Assembly (NCBI GenBank): GCA_016928025.1
Contig: JAFGLN010000110.1
Coordinates: 1 to 43,317, forward strand
Source: Deltaproteobacteria bacterium
Lineage (GTDB): Bacteria > Desulfobacterota > Syntrophia > Syntrophales > JAFGHS01
DNA length: 43,317 bases
Direction: 5' to 3'
Positions 17,942-26,955 of the stretch are shown here, one piece after another. Every line of letters starts with the position of its first letter. The first letter of the stretch is position 1. Under the pieces are notes generated by a model. The model ran no database searches. It was not told where the DNA came from and saw only the letters and a program-made list of their open reading frames with translations. The position numbers and the translations under genes are program-made.

Positions 17942-18196
17942 GATTAACCTCCTCAGGTTTTTTAAAACTGCACGTATGGCAATTCTGAAATAGAAAGAAT
18001 CTCATCGCTGCCCGGCGCCGACATTCTGTTCCGATAAACACATCTGTGATCTGGGTAAGACGCCGGGTCGATGGAGCGCTATAAAATCAGAAGTCGTAAT
18101 CCTTGTCAAGGTGAAATTAGGAGAACATTCGAGGGATATGAGAAGGATAAGATTCAAAGCTGATTCATTAATTAAACGGGACAAAATGAGATAAAA
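17942..18196. other. intergenic region upstream of the biotin carrier gene
   Basis: This stretch separates the biotin carrier start from the pilin terminator. A candidate minus-strand promoter lies at 18080-18109. A 60-codon frame at 18002-18184 has no ribosome-binding site or recognisable protein pattern, so I do not call it. Confidence 0.4.
18080..18109 (-). promoter_or_regulatory. candidate promoter of the biotin carrier gene
   Basis: TTGACA (18109-18104) and TTTATA (18085-18080) are separated by 18 bp on the minus strand, about 140 bp upstream of the carrier ATG. The -35 is perfect and the -10 is moderate. Confidence 0.38.
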
Positions 18197-18220
18197 AAGA
18201 GGCGTTCGAAAACGCCTCTT
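18193..18220 (-). terminator. intrinsic terminator of the pilin gene
   Basis: AAGAGGCGTT and AACGCCTCTT (18197-18206 and 18211-18220) form a perfect 10-bp stem closed by a TTCG tetraloop in the minus-strand RNA. The run TTTTTT follows (18198-18193). It lies 31 bp after the pilin stop. Confidence 0.9.
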
Positions 18221-18250
18221 TGATAAATCATATTATGATAATAAAGCTCT

Positions 18251-18676
18251 CTATGAGCCTGAGCCTGCAACCGCTGCCCTTTGTGTGAATTCACCGTCTG
18301 CATTGATAATGGCTGAACCTACGCCAAGATCCCATGCAGCATTTCCTGCAATGGTTATTGTATAATCTGTTACGCTGGTCCAAGTAACTGTACAGGACGC
18401 TATGCCGTCAGATTGCACATAACCCGCAGATTTCAAACCTACCCCTGCTGTTTCACTGCAATCCATTGTCGTTAGATTCGGATTATCGGCGATCAATGCC
18501 GCCGATGCGGTGTAGGCATTTTTAGCATCGGAATTGATGGTTGTCACCCAGCCTCTCTTCCGGTACTGCTGGAACTGCGGGATGGCGATGGCCGCCAGAA
18601 TGCCGATGATGGCGATGACGATCATCAATTCGATCAGTGTAAAACCTTTTTCACCTTTTTGTAATTTGCTAATCAT
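18251..18676 (-). CDS. pilA: type IV major pilin / prepilin
   Basis: This 141-aa prepilin has the class III signal [19 protein letters not shown]. Prepilin peptidase would cut after Gly11 to give a 130-aa mature pilin starting with N-methyl-Phe and Glu5. The N-terminal helix is followed by Phe24, Tyr27, Trp32 and Tyr44 (mature numbering). Two cysteines, Cys62 and Cys84, could form a disulfide in the globular domain, which ends in Gly/Ser. GGAAGGAGA precedes the ATG by six bases. A sigma-54 promoter lies about 190 bp upstream and a clean terminator follows. No pilus assembly gene is adjacent. Pseudopilin is the alternative, but the solitary, strongly regulated gene favours a major pilin. Confidence 0.9.
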   Translation of the reverse strand: MISKLQKGEKGFTLIELMIVIAIIGILAAIAIPQFQQYRKRGWVTTINSDAKNAYTASAALIADNPNLTTMDCSETAGVGLKSAGYVQSDGIASCTVTWTSVTDYTITIAGNAAWDLGVGSAIINADGEFTQRAAVAGSGS

Positions 18677-18859
18677 GAACGTTCTCCTTCCTTGGTATCG
18701 TTAAATAAGTATTTAAATCAAAAAATTCTGTTTGACTGGATAATCCGTCCATCACCTCCTTGTTCTTTTTTTTCACTGTCAGTTATTTTTTAATGATTGC
18801 ATCATATGGTGTCTCAAAAAGAGATCGCCCCGGCGCTTGACGTTTTTTTGTTGTTTTAA

Positions 18860-18875
18860 TGCAGTAGATGTGCCA
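18860..18875 (-). promoter_or_regulatory. sigma-54 (RpoN) promoter of pilA
   Basis: The minus strand reads TGGCACATCTACTGCA, close to the TGGCAC-N5-TTGCA consensus. The GG (-24) and GC (-12) elements have the correct spacing. Transcription would start near 18849, leaving a 5' leader of about 170 nt before the pilA ATG. Sigma-54 control through PilR is established for pilA in Geobacter and Myxococcus. Confidence 0.75.
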
Positions 18876-18992
18876 AATTTCTATAATCGTGATGACATTT
18901 GGTAAATATCTTTAAATTTCTACAATATTAAAAGGATAGACACCGTGCTGATTTTGTCTTTATGAACTGTTTGATGATAATTTCAAAAAAAA

Positions 18993-19029
18993 TTGGTGAA
19001 TTCCACAAACAACTGGTGATTTTCATCAG
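18993..19029. promoter_or_regulatory. tandem dyads, possible enhancer-binding-protein site for pilA
   Basis: TTGGTGAATTCCACAA (18993-19008) and CTGGTGATTTTCATCAG (19013-19029) are related imperfect palindromes. Their TGGTGA cores are exactly 20 bp apart, on the same face of DNA. They lie about 150 and 170 bp upstream of the predicted pilA start, a usual distance for a sigma-54 activator. Assignment to PilR is inference. Confidence 0.45.
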
Positions 19030-19319
19030 TAGGATCCCATAGCTTATGGATAAGAATAAGCGCCGGCCATCATTTAAGGAATATTTCCCGGGCGTGTTTT
19101 TGTGTCGTTGGTTTTTTTCATGTAACTGTGTTATAAAATGATGCAAATATCTGTCGCTTTTGCGTTGGAAAATTGGCAGGCTCTCTGGCACGTTTTAGAT
19201 CGGCAATGGTCGTGTGTGTCCAAAGATGCTGTTGGGCAATACATTTATATCCGGCTATTTCTATATGATCGGGAAGGGCTGAGAACCGAAAAAAGCGGTG
19301 TTGGTTTAGAGGAAAAATA

Positions 19320-19700
19320 ATGTATGACGTCACCATAAAAAGATCATTTTCCGCCGCCCATGTTCTGGAAGAAGTAGGGGGGGGGTGTGAAGAACTCCAC
19401 GGGCACAATTTTTTAGTGGAAGTAACGGCATCGGCAAGGGATTTGAACCCCCAGGGTCTGGCCGTTGATTTCCGCGTCCTGAAACGATGGACGGAAGAGG
19501 CCATCGCGGCGCTTGACCATAAATACCTCAATGATGTAGAGTATTTCAAAGCATCCAGTCCGTCCTCGGAAAATATTGCCCGCTATATCTATGAACAGCT
19601 GCAGGATAAGGCACGAAACGAGCCGTTTTCCATTTCGTTGGTCACAGTCTGGGAGTCGGAATCGTCAAGGGTCGGTTACAGGACGGATCATCATGATTGA
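19320..19700 (+). CDS. queD: 6-carboxytetrahydropterin synthase QueD
   Basis: QueD converts dihydroneopterin triphosphate to 6-carboxytetrahydropterin in the queuosine precursor route. The 126-aa protein has zinc-ligand motifs SFSAAHVL and CEELHGHNF, with Cys23 and the HGH histidines, and the LDHKYLND motif. GAGGA lies six to seven bases before the ATG. Its stop overlaps the next gene (folE2) by 8 bp, so the GTP cyclohydrolase that supplies its substrate is translated with it. A eukaryote-like 6-pyruvoyl-tetrahydropterin synthase role is less likely in this context. Confidence 0.92.
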   Translation: MYDVTIKRSFSAAHVLEEVGGGCEELHGHNFLVEVTASARDLNPQGLAVDFRVLKRWTEEAIAALDHKYLNDVEYFKASSPSSENIARYIYEQLQDKARNEPFSISLVTVWESESSRVGYRTDHHD

Positions 19701-20460
19701 TATTCAAAATCTCGAAGATATAAGAAATATTGATATTAAAAAAGTCGGTGTCAAAGGGATCAAATATCCCATTATTGTTCTCGACCGGGCCAATGGTGTC
19801 CAAAACGTCAATGCCACCATCAACATGTATGTCAATCTCCCCCACCGTTTCAAGGGAACCCACATGAGCCGCTTTGTGGAGATCTTAAATGCCCACAGAG
19901 GAAAAATCAACATGAAAACATTCCTCACGATTCTTGATGAAGTGAGGGAAAAGCTTCACGCCGAATCAGCGCACATGGAGATTGAATTTCCCTATTTTAT
20001 TGAAAAGACGGCTCCCGTATCTAATGCAAAAAGTCTTATGGACTATACGTGCATGTTTTGCGGAACAAGCGACAGCCAAAAAAAAGAATTTCTCGCAGGC
20101 ATTGTAGTACCCGTTACGACCGTGTGCCCGTGTTCCAAGGAAATGAGCCGCATGGGCGCCCACAATCAGAGGAGCATCGTCACCGTCAAGGTCCGGTCCC
20201 AAAGGTGGTTTTGGATGGAAGATCTCATCAGCCTCGTCGAACAGTCGGCAAGCGGCGAATTGTATTCCCTGCTGAAACGGGTGGACGAAAAATATGTTAC
20301 GGAAAAAAGTTACGAAAATCCCATGTTTGTAGAGGATGTGGTGAGAAATGTGGCGCAGCGGCTGAATCAGGATGACAATTTTACCTGGTACAGCGTGGAG
20401 GCGGAAAATTTCGAAAGCATTCATAATCATAGTGCTTACGCATACATCGAAAAAGATTAA
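19693..20460 (+). CDS. folE2: GTP cyclohydrolase I type B (FolE2)
   Basis: FolE2 opens GTP to 7,8-dihydroneopterin triphosphate, feeding folate and queuosine synthesis, and replaces the zinc-dependent FolE. The 255-aa protein has the FolE2 pattern GIKYPIIVLDRANG near the N-terminus, THMSRF (56-61), and VTTVCPCSKEMS with Cys145 and Cys147, then AHNQRS. The equivalent Cys is catalytic in characterised FolE2. I take ATG 19693, which overlaps queD. The frame extends upstream inside queD but has no family similarity there. The direct queD-folE2 coupling points to preQ precursor synthesis. No queE or queC is in the window. Confidence 0.94.
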   Translation: MIDIQNLEDIRNIDIKKVGVKGIKYPIIVLDRANGVQNVNATINMYVNLPHRFKGTHMSRFVEILNAHRGKINMKTFLTILDEVREKLHAESAHMEIEFPYFIEKTAPVSNAKSLMDYTCMFCGTSDSQKKEFLAGIVVPVTTVCPCSKEMSRMGAHNQRSIVTVKVRSQRWFWMEDLISLVEQSASGELYSLLKRVDEKYVTEKSYENPMFVEDVVRNVAQRLNQDDNFTWYSVEAENFESIHNHSAYAYIEKD

Positions 20461-20582
20461 TAAAAATGGACCAATGGATTGAGAGATCGGTCCCTGAATT
20501 TTGATAACAGCCTGTGTGATGACGGAAAGATAAAATGACAGGCCTGGATGATCACCCTTAATCGTTCAAGAAAGGGTTTCTT

Positions 20583-22652
20583 ATGGCATCAAAGAAAAAA
20601 GAAGAATTTTTCAATCTCTATCGTCATGGATTTATCAAATCGGTTGTCTGTATCCCGGAGGTGAAAGTGGCCGATTGTCTTTTCAATGCGGCAAAAACGG
20701 TGGAACTGGCCAAGAAGTCCGCCGAAAAGGATGCGGTTTTCGCCCTTTTCCCGGAGTTGGGCCTTTCCGCTTATTCCAATGAAGATCTTTTTCATCAGGA
20801 TGCGGTCCTGAAGGCGACGCAAAACGCGCTGCAATTTATATTGGATGAGACGAAAGATCTGAATCTGATCATCGTTTGCGGAGCGCCGCTGCAGGTCGAT
20901 GCGGGCCTTTTTAACTGTGCCGTCGTTTTGTACAAGGGGTGTCTCCTGGGGGTAGCGGTTAAAACCTATTTGCCGAATTATCGTGAATTTTATGAGGGCC
21001 GTCAGTTCTGTTCCGCCGAGACGGCCTTTTCTCCAACCATCAGCCTCTGTGGTCAAAGCAATATCCCCTTTGGGGCGGATTTGATTTTTCAGGTCGAAAA
21101 TATCAGAAATTTTAGTTTTTTTATTGAATTGTGCGAAGATGTCTGGGTGCCGGTTCCTCCGTCGAGTTTTGCCGCCATGGCCGGTGCGACGGTGATCGGC
21201 AATCTGTCGGCCTCCAATATTACGGTCGGAAAAGCGGAATACCGACACAGCCTCATTGCCAATCAATCGGCGCGCTGTGTGGCCGCCTATCTGTACACCG
21301 CGGCGGGGCCGGGGGAGTCGACAACCGATCTGGCCTGGGACGGTCATGCCATGATTTATGAAAACGGCAATCTCCTGGCCGAGTCGGAACGCTTCAGCCA
21401 GGAGCCGCAGATCATTTATGCCGATATCGACCTGGATCGCCTTGCCCAGGACCGAATGCGCCTCACCAGTTTCAGTCACAATGCCCGGATCCACCGGGAT
21501 AAACTGACACCATTTCGCCGGGTTTCGTTTACCGTTGATGTCCCCGATGATCGTCTGTTACTGGAGCGCGAATATCCGCGTTATCCTTATATCCCGTCCG
21601 ATCCGGGCAAAAGGGATCAGCGCTGTTACGAGGCATACAATATTCAGGTGCAGGGTCTGGCGCAAAGACTGCGATCGTCCGATATCCCCAATATCGCCAT
21701 CGGCATATCCGGCGGCCTCGATTCCACGCACGCGCTCATTGTGGCGGCCCGGACCATGGAATTGCTGAAACGGCCGCAATCGAACGTGCTGGCCTACACA
21801 ATGCCCGGTTTTGCAACGTCCGATCGGACGTATAAAAATGCCTTGAGATTAATGAAGGCCATCGGCGTGGAAATGAATGAAATCGATATAAAACCGAGTT
21901 GCCTGCAGATGTTGAAAGATATCGATCATCCCTTTGCCCGGGGCGAGCAGGTCTATGATATTACCTTTGAAAACGTTCAGGCCGGCGAGCGGACGTCGCA
22001 TTTATTTCGTGTCGCCAATATGAGGAACGCCCTGGTCGTGGGAACGGGGGACCTCAGTGAATTGGCCCTCGGATGGTGTACCTACGGTGTCGGTGATCAT
22101 ATGTCGCATTACAACGTCAATGCGAGCGTTCCCAAGACCCTGATCCAGCATCTGATTCGCTGGGTGGCCCAGTCCGTACAGTTCTCCCCGGAGGTTTCGG
22201 ACATTCTGATGGATATTTTAGAGACGGAAATCAGTCCCGAATTAATTCCCGGCGGCGAGGGATTAACGCCCGATCAGAAAACGGAATCCGTGGTCGGTCC
22301 TTATGAGATGCAGGATTTTACCAATTTTTATATTACGAGATTCGGCTATCTGCCGACAAAAATCGCTTTTATGGCCTATTGCACTTGGCGAGACAAGGAT
22401 AAGGGCCTCTGGCCCGATGTGCCGGAACATAAAAGACGGGCTTATACGATCGGTGAAATCAAAAAGTGGATGGAAGTCTATTTGTTTCGTTTCTTTAAGA
22501 CGAGCCAGTACAAGCGTTCCTGCATTCCCAACGGTCCAAAGGTCGGCTCCGGCGGGTCCCTCTCCCCAAGAGGCGATTATCGGGCGCCCAGTGACAGTGA
22601 GGCGACCGTCTGGCTGGAAAACCTGAAAAAAATTCCGGTGAAGGATGATTAA
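20583..22652 (+). CDS. nadE: glutamine-dependent NAD+ synthetase
   Basis: This enzyme amidates nicotinic acid adenine dinucleotide to NAD+, using glutamine. The 689-aa protein has an N-terminal nitrilase-type glutaminase domain with the triad Glu58 (FPELGLSAY), Lys127 ([15 protein letters not shown]) and Cys184 (ELCEDVW). A C-terminal synthetase follows with the PP-loop SGGLDS at 376-381 and [11 protein letters not shown] further on. The length matches the long Mycobacterium-type form rather than the short NH3-dependent form. The stop is 3 bp before the next small gene, so they are probably co-transcribed. Confidence 0.96.
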   Translation: MASKKKEEFFNLYRHGFIKSVVCIPEVKVADCLFNAAKTVELAKKSAEKDAVFALFPELGLSAYSNEDLFHQDAVLKATQNALQFILDETKDLNLIIVCGAPLQVDAGLFNCAVVLYKGCLLGVAVKTYLPNYREFYEGRQFCSAETAFSPTISLCGQSNIPFGADLIFQVENIRNFSFFIELCEDVWVPVPPSSFAAMAGATVIGNLSASNITVGKAEYRHSLIANQSARCVAAYLYTAAGPGESTTDLAWDGHAMIYENGNLLAESERFSQEPQIIYADIDLDRLAQDRMRLTSFSHNARIHRDKLTPFRRVSFTVDVPDDRLLLEREYPRYPYIPSDPGKRDQRCYEAYNIQVQGLAQRLRSSDIPNIAIGISGGLDSTHALIVAARTMELLKRPQSNVLAYTMPGFATSDRTYKNALRLMKAIGVEMNEIDIKPSCLQMLKDIDHPFARGEQVYDITFENVQAGERTSHLFRVANMRNALVVGTGDLSELALGWCTYGVGDHMSHYNVNASVPKTLIQHLIRWVAQSVQFSPEVSDILMDILETEISPELIPGGEGLTPDQKTESVVGPYEMQDFTNFYITRFGYLPTKIAFMAYCTWRDKDKGLWPDVPEHKRRAYTIGEIKKWMEVYLFRFFKTSQYKRSCIPNGPKVGSGGSLSPRGDYRAPSDSEATVWLENLKKIPVKDD

Positions 22653-22655
22653 AGA

Positions 22656-22853
22656 ATGGAGAGAGGTCAGTACAAGGATTTTGACGCCACGGAGCTGTTT
22701 TGTCCCGTCTGCGGAAGGGCCGTTCCCGTGAGAAAAAAACTTTTACTCGTTCTGGCGGATGGGGATAAGTACGATTACTCATGTGTGTATTGCGGAACGT
22801 CCATAGGTGATAAAACGGTCAGGCAGCAGGATGATATCAGGATCATCCGTTAA
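22656..22853 (+). CDS. small zinc-ribbon protein, 65 aa (hypothetical)
   Basis: The protein has two CxxC pairs, CPVCG (residues 16-20) and CVYCG (43-47), 24 residues apart, which is the spacing of a compact zinc ribbon. Between them is a basic and hydrophobic stretch, VRKKLLLVLADGDKYDYS, that reads like beta strands. It has no membrane segment or signal and should be cytoplasmic. It starts three bases after the nadE stop, so the two are likely co-translated. I recognise the fold but not a function. Nucleic-acid or metal binding is plausible. Confidence 0.72.
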   Translation: MERGQYKDFDATELFCPVCGRAVPVRKKLLLVLADGDKYDYSCVYCGTSIGDKTVRQQDDIRIIR

Positions 22854-23061
22854 GGGGGAAAGTTATTTTATACCGTTTTAGCCCCAAGAAAACGTTCCGG
22901 AAAAATATCAAATCAACACCCTCCATGTCATGATGATCCCGATATTTCACACCGAAATACTCTGGAATTCTTCAAAAGGATACAAAATAATAAGATGCAC
23001 AATCATTTCTGTTTTGTTATCATTAATCGTCAAATCGATTCTCTCATTGAACGGTGAACGA

Positions 23062-23949
23062 TTGCATAATCTGATCGATGAATATATCAATTTCCTGTCC
23101 GTTGAAAAGGGTGCTTCGCATCATTCCCTAGAGGCCTACAGCCGGGACTTGAATCGATATATAGCGTTTATTCGGGGCCGGGGTATTGACGTTTTGCGGA
23201 AGGTGTCTCCGGAAGATGTGATTGCCTATCTGGAAAATCTGCGAAAAAACGGCTTGAGTGCGGCGTCTATGAACCGGAATCTGGCGGCGATCCGGGGATT
23301 TTATAAATACCTCCTCCGGGAGCAGCGAATCGATCTAAATCCGGTTGCCAATATCGGTATGGCAAAAACCTGGCTTAGACTTCCGGATACCTTGAGCCGG
23401 GAAGAAATGAACCTGCTTCTGGCTCAGCCCGGCTCAGGAAGCGCGGCCGCCGTCAGAGACAAAGCCATGCTGGAACTCATGTACGCAACGGGTATTCGGG
23501 TGTCCGAGTTGATTTCTCTGACGCTCAACTCAATGAACTGGCAGGTTGGATATCTTAATGTCTTTGGTAAAGGCGGCAAGGAAAGGATCGTTCCCGTGGG
23601 CAAATCCGCTTACGCGGCATTAACGAGCTATGTTGATCAAGCAAGGCCGGTACTTCTGGCCGGTAAAAAAACAAATATTCTGTTTCTCAACAGATCGGGA
23701 AAAGGCCTGACACGCCAGGGATTTTGGAAAATTTTAAAAAAATACGCCGGGAATGCGGGGCTGCAAAAAGACGTTCATCCCCATACTTTTCGTCATTCTT
23801 TTGCGTCTCATCTCCTGGAAGGCGGTGCTGACTTGAGGGCGGTCCAGGCGATGCTCGGCCATGCCGACATTGCAACGACGCAGATTTACACCCATATTTC
23901 ACGGGAAAGACTGAAAGATATCCACCGGAGGTACCATCCGCGGGGATAA
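23062..23949 (+). CDS. xerD: tyrosine recombinase XerC/XerD
   Basis: This is a site-specific recombinase that resolves chromosome dimers at dif with FtsK. From TTG 23062 it is 295 aa (XerD is about 298). It has an N-terminal SAM-like core-binding domain with LIDEYINFLSVEKGASHHS, and a catalytic domain with Arg146 (TGIRVSE), Lys170 or Lys173 (GKGGKER), His241 and Arg244 (HTFRHSFASH), His267 (LGHADI) and nucleophile Tyr276. I prefer TTG 23062, after GGTGA. An in-frame ATG at 22930 adds 44 residues absent from the family, and TTG 23047 is another option. Xer rather than integron or phage integrase is inferred from length and housekeeping neighbours. The C/D distinction is uncertain. Confidence 0.9.
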   Translation: MHNLIDEYINFLSVEKGASHHSLEAYSRDLNRYIAFIRGRGIDVLRKVSPEDVIAYLENLRKNGLSAASMNRNLAAIRGFYKYLLREQRIDLNPVANIGMAKTWLRLPDTLSREEMNLLLAQPGSGSAAAVRDKAMLELMYATGIRVSELISLTLNSMNWQVGYLNVFGKGGKERIVPVGKSAYAALTSYVDQARPVLLAGKKTNILFLNRSGKGLTRQGFWKILKKYAGNAGLQKDVHPHTFRHSFASHLLEGGADLRAVQAMLGHADIATTQIYTHISRERLKDIHRRYHPRG

Positions 23950-23974
23950 AGAGGCCCAAAGGACATAGGACCCT

Positions 23975-25987
23975 ATGGACGATAGAGGCAAAAACAGAAA
24001 AAAGAAATCCTGTCAGGGATTGTCTTTCGCCAGGAAGAGCCGTTTGATCCTGGCGGGTGTCCTGTTGATCGGCATGGCTTTTGCCCTTTATCCCGTTGTT
24101 TTGAAGGACACGGGTATTTCCCAGATCATGACCCGATTGAAAAACGTTTTCGCCTTTACCTTTTTGGGGGCACCGCCGCAATTTTATTATCTAGATATAG
24201 AAAAAAACGGCGAAGATTTAAAGATTACAAACGAAGACACCTTCGAGGTAACCTACCGGGATGAATTTGTCGTCAAGCGTGTTGTCACCGATGTTCTTTC
24301 GGGCAGAAGCATTTCCGTAAACATTCAGGGGGTGGAAGGGGAAAACAATTTTCGTTCTTTGATCAAAGGAATTGACATGGTTGATCGAGCCATTGCGTCA
24401 TCGCGAGGACGTGTTGTCCGGAACGAAATTGACGACTATACGATCAGTGTGTCCTACCGTAATCAAATCATTGCCGTGATTCCCATGAAAATAAGCATTA
24501 CCGCCCAGGATTGGTTGCGATATGCCCGGGCGGCCGACAAACGGCATTTGCGCATCCAGTATTTGAAGCGGGCCATCTCCATGAATCCAGAGGACACCAA
24601 TGTTCGGAAGACGCTGGCGGCGATTTATGTCAATGCTGGTATGATCGATAAAGCCGTTTATCATTATCGGAAAATCCTATCCCGGACGCCGGATGACCTG
24701 ACGTCCCTGGAGGCGCTGGTAAAATGTTATATGTCTAAAAAAAATTATGACGGCGTTGTTGCCACGGGATTAAAATTAATCAAGGCAAATCCCAAGGATT
24801 ACGCCGCTCATGCCAACGTAGCGTTCGCTTATGCTCAGTCGGGCCGTTGGGATCAAGCCATCAATCATTATCAACAGGCGCTCAAGATTGATCCGGACAA
24901 TACGGCTGTCCGTCTCAAATTGGCGGAGGCTTACGAAAAGACAAAAAAGAGCGATGCCGCCTTCGATCAATATCAGCGCATTATTAAAGATACCCCCCAG
25001 GATGTGAACGCACTGGTTTACTTGGCGGATGCCAGTCTGAAAAATGAGAAGTATGACGAGGCCATTCGCTGGTACCGCGAAATGATTAAAAAGCAGCCCC
25101 AAAACGCATCGGCCTATGCCAATCTTGGTGTCGCTTACGGCAAAAAAGGGTCGGTGAAAGAAGAAATTGAAAGTTACCGCAAATCAATTAATTTGAACGC
25201 GAAGGACCCCGTCGTCCATTATAATCTGGCGGTTGCTTATGAAAAGCTCAAGCGCCGGAAAGAAGCCATTGGCGAGTACCAAGAGGTTCTCAAATTAAAA
25301 CCGTCGGATATCGATGCCCTGGAGAGAATCGCCGATGTTTCTCTGCAGGCTAAGCAATACAGCCAGGCGGTTGAATACTATAAAAAATTACTGAAGCATT
25401 TTCCAAAGAAAGCGGTTATATATGCCAACCTGGGTTTTGCTTACGCCGAATTAAAAAAATATTGGCCGGCGGCGGACAATTATCAAACAGCGATCCAATA
25501 CGGCCTTAACGAACCGGAGGTTTATTATAATCTGGCGGACAGTTATCGAAAGCTGGGCAGGATGGACAAGGCGCTTCCCGTTTATGAAAAACTGGCCGCC
25601 TCCAAGCCGACGATGGACGTCTATAATATTCTTGTCGAAAACTACCTGAAAATGAAAAAATATGATGCGGCCGTCGGTGTTTATCAGAAGATGATCAAAA
25701 TGCAGCCACAGCAAGCGTCTCTCTATTCCGGCCTGGCCTATGTGTATGACCTCGAAGGAAAGATGGATAAAGCGATTGAATATTATAAAAAGTCGCTTTA
25801 CTATGATGCGGACGACTACATGGTTTATCTCAATTTGGGGGAGGCCTATGAAAAAAAAGGAATGCTTGAAAAGGCCATAACGGCCTATACCCGGGCTTAT
25901 GAACTCAATCCCGACGCGGACAAGGCGGCCAGAAAGATCCCTCAACTGAAGATAAAAATGCTTCAACAAAAACATCAAACATCATGA
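23975..25987 (+). CDS. membrane-anchored TPR repeat protein, 670 aa
   Basis: The protein has a basic N-terminus, one membrane helix (about 24-43, ILAGVLLIGMAFALYPVVL), a non-TPR region of about 130 residues containing ITNEDTFEVTYRDEFVVK, and then roughly 13 tetratricopeptide repeats from about residue 180 to 660. Repeats carry the usual pattern, for example SAYANLGVAYGKKGSVKEEI and VYLNLGEAYEKKGMLEKAI. TPR arrays bind partner proteins, so a scaffold facing the periplasm is likely. The gene precedes kdsA by about 105 bp, so an envelope role is possible but not shown. The 24-175 region is the part most likely to carry specificity. Confidence 0.85.
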   Translation: MDDRGKNRKKKSCQGLSFARKSRLILAGVLLIGMAFALYPVVLKDTGISQIMTRLKNVFAFTFLGAPPQFYYLDIEKNGEDLKITNEDTFEVTYRDEFVVKRVVTDVLSGRSISVNIQGVEGENNFRSLIKGIDMVDRAIASSRGRVVRNEIDDYTISVSYRNQIIAVIPMKISITAQDWLRYARAADKRHLRIQYLKRAISMNPEDTNVRKTLAAIYVNAGMIDKAVYHYRKILSRTPDDLTSLEALVKCYMSKKNYDGVVATGLKLIKANPKDYAAHANVAFAYAQSGRWDQAINHYQQALKIDPDNTAVRLKLAEAYEKTKKSDAAFDQYQRIIKDTPQDVNALVYLADASLKNEKYDEAIRWYREMIKKQPQNASAYANLGVAYGKKGSVKEEIESYRKSINLNAKDPVVHYNLAVAYEKLKRRKEAIGEYQEVLKLKPSDIDALERIADVSLQAKQYSQAVEYYKKLLKHFPKKAVIYANLGFAYAELKKYWPAADNYQTAIQYGLNEPEVYYNLADSYRKLGRMDKALPVYEKLAASKPTMDVYNILVENYLKMKKYDAAVGVYQKMIKMQPQQASLYSGLAYVYDLEGKMDKAIEYYKKSLYYDADDYMVYLNLGEAYEKKGMLEKAITAYTRAYELNPDADKAARKIPQLKIKMLQQKHQTS

Positions 25988-26011
25988 TAAATCATCGCAA
26001 AAACGTAGGAC

Positions 26012-26065
26012 AGGCATCCCGGCTGTTGGACGTTGCGTGAAAAATGACCGGTAGGCCGGATGCCT
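26012..26065 (+). other. imperfect inverted repeat upstream of kdsA
   Basis: AGGCATCCCGGC (26012-26023) pairs with GCCGGATGCCT (26055-26065) except for one bulged base, around a 31-nt loop. No T-run follows, so it is not an ordinary terminator. It lies in the 5' leader of kdsA, 27 bp before its likely start. Confidence 0.45.
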
Positions 26066-26092
26066 CACCTGTCTATTACCAGGGTAGAGCAA

Positions 26093-26926
26093 ATGAAACA
26101 AATCAAATTAGAAAATTTTGTTATCGGGGATGGGGCGCCGTTAGTGCTGATTGCAGGGCCTTGCGTCATTGAAGATGAAGATCAGACCATCCATATCGCC
26201 CGGTTCTTGAAGAAATTAACCGGCGAGCTGGCGATTCCATTTATCTTTAAGGCATCCTATGATAAGGCAAATCGTACCTCCAAAGATTCATACCGGGGAC
26301 CGGGCATCGACCAGGGCCTGAAAATCCTTGCGGGGATAAAAAAAGATTTACAGGTGCCGGTTCTGTCTGATGTGCATCGCTTTGAGGAGATCGACCGAGC
26401 GGCGGAGGTGCTGGATATTGTGCAAGTCCCCGCATTTCTTTGCCGTCAGACGGATTTTGTTGTCGAAATTGCGAAGAAGGCCAAGATTGTCAACATCAAA
26501 AAAGGCCAGTTCCTGGCGCCCTGGGATGTGGCGAATATTTTGAATAAAGCCCTGGTCGGAAATAACGATAACATCATCATTACGGAAAGAGGGACAAGCT
26601 TTGGCTACAACAACCTTGTGGCGGATTTCCGTTGTTTGCCCATTATGGCCGCCATGGGTTATCCGGTGATTTTTGACGCGACCCATTCCGTCCAGTTACC
26701 CGGTGGAAGCGGCACCTCCTCAGGAGGCCAGCGAGACATGGTCCCCTATTTGTCCCGCGCTGCCGTTGCCGTGGGTGTAGACGGATTGTTTTGGGAAGTG
26801 CATCCCGATCCCGAACGAGCTCTGTGTGATGGTCCTAACTCGCTCTATCTCGACTCGTTATATGAGCTTTTGAGTTCGCTGAAAAAAATCGATCAGGTTG
26901 TGAAAGGGGCGGGGCGGATGAAGTGA
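26093..26926 (+). CDS. kdsA: 3-deoxy-D-manno-octulosonate 8-phosphate synthase
   Basis: KdsA condenses phosphoenolpyruvate with arabinose 5-phosphate to give Kdo 8-phosphate for LPS. The protein is about 277 aa from ATG 26093. An 11-residue extension from 26060 lacks family similarity. It has LVLIAGPCVIED with Cys24. Metal-dependent (class II, Aquifex-type) enzymes have Cys here, and the E. coli metal-independent enzyme has Asn. The other metal ligands are visible as His in DATHSVQLPG and as Glu and Asp in FWEVHPDPERALCDGPN, so this should be a metal-requiring KdsA. kdsC and the Lpt genes follow. Confidence 0.96.
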   Translation: MKQIKLENFVIGDGAPLVLIAGPCVIEDEDQTIHIARFLKKLTGELAIPFIFKASYDKANRTSKDSYRGPGIDQGLKILAGIKKDLQVPVLSDVHRFEEIDRAAEVLDIVQVPAFLCRQTDFVVEIAKKAKIVNIKKGQFLAPWDVANILNKALVGNNDNIIITERGTSFGYNNLVADFRCLPIMAAMGYPVIFDATHSVQLPGGSGTSSGGQRDMVPYLSRAAVAVGVDGLFWEVHPDPERALCDGPNSLYLDSLYELLSSLKKIDQVVKGAGRMK

Positions 26927-26955
26927 TAGGAAGGATTTGAGGTGTAAATGGATTT

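Larger units (their letters stand above)
18677..19319. other. divergent regulatory region between pilA and queD
   Basis: This 643-bp stretch holds a sigma-54 promoter and tandem dyads facing pilA, listed separately. The remainder is AT-rich, and I see no convincing gene in it. Frames at 18928-19191 and 19138-19320 lack ribosome-binding sites and family patterns. I looked for a preQ1 riboswitch before queD and did not find the class I core. Confidence 0.6.

Noticed and set aside
19200-19319. preQ1 riboswitch before queD
   Set aside because: An A-rich stretch is present, but the class I pseudoknot pattern with its CUA tail is not.
19138-19320. 60-codon frame just before queD
   Set aside because: It has no ribosome-binding site or family pattern. 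The queD site lies within its end, and it looks like chance.
22930-23061. 44-residue N-terminal extension of XerD
   Set aside because: The family starts near LIDEYINFLSVEKG. The extension is hydrophobic and unrelated, and TTG 23062 has a nearby GGTGA.
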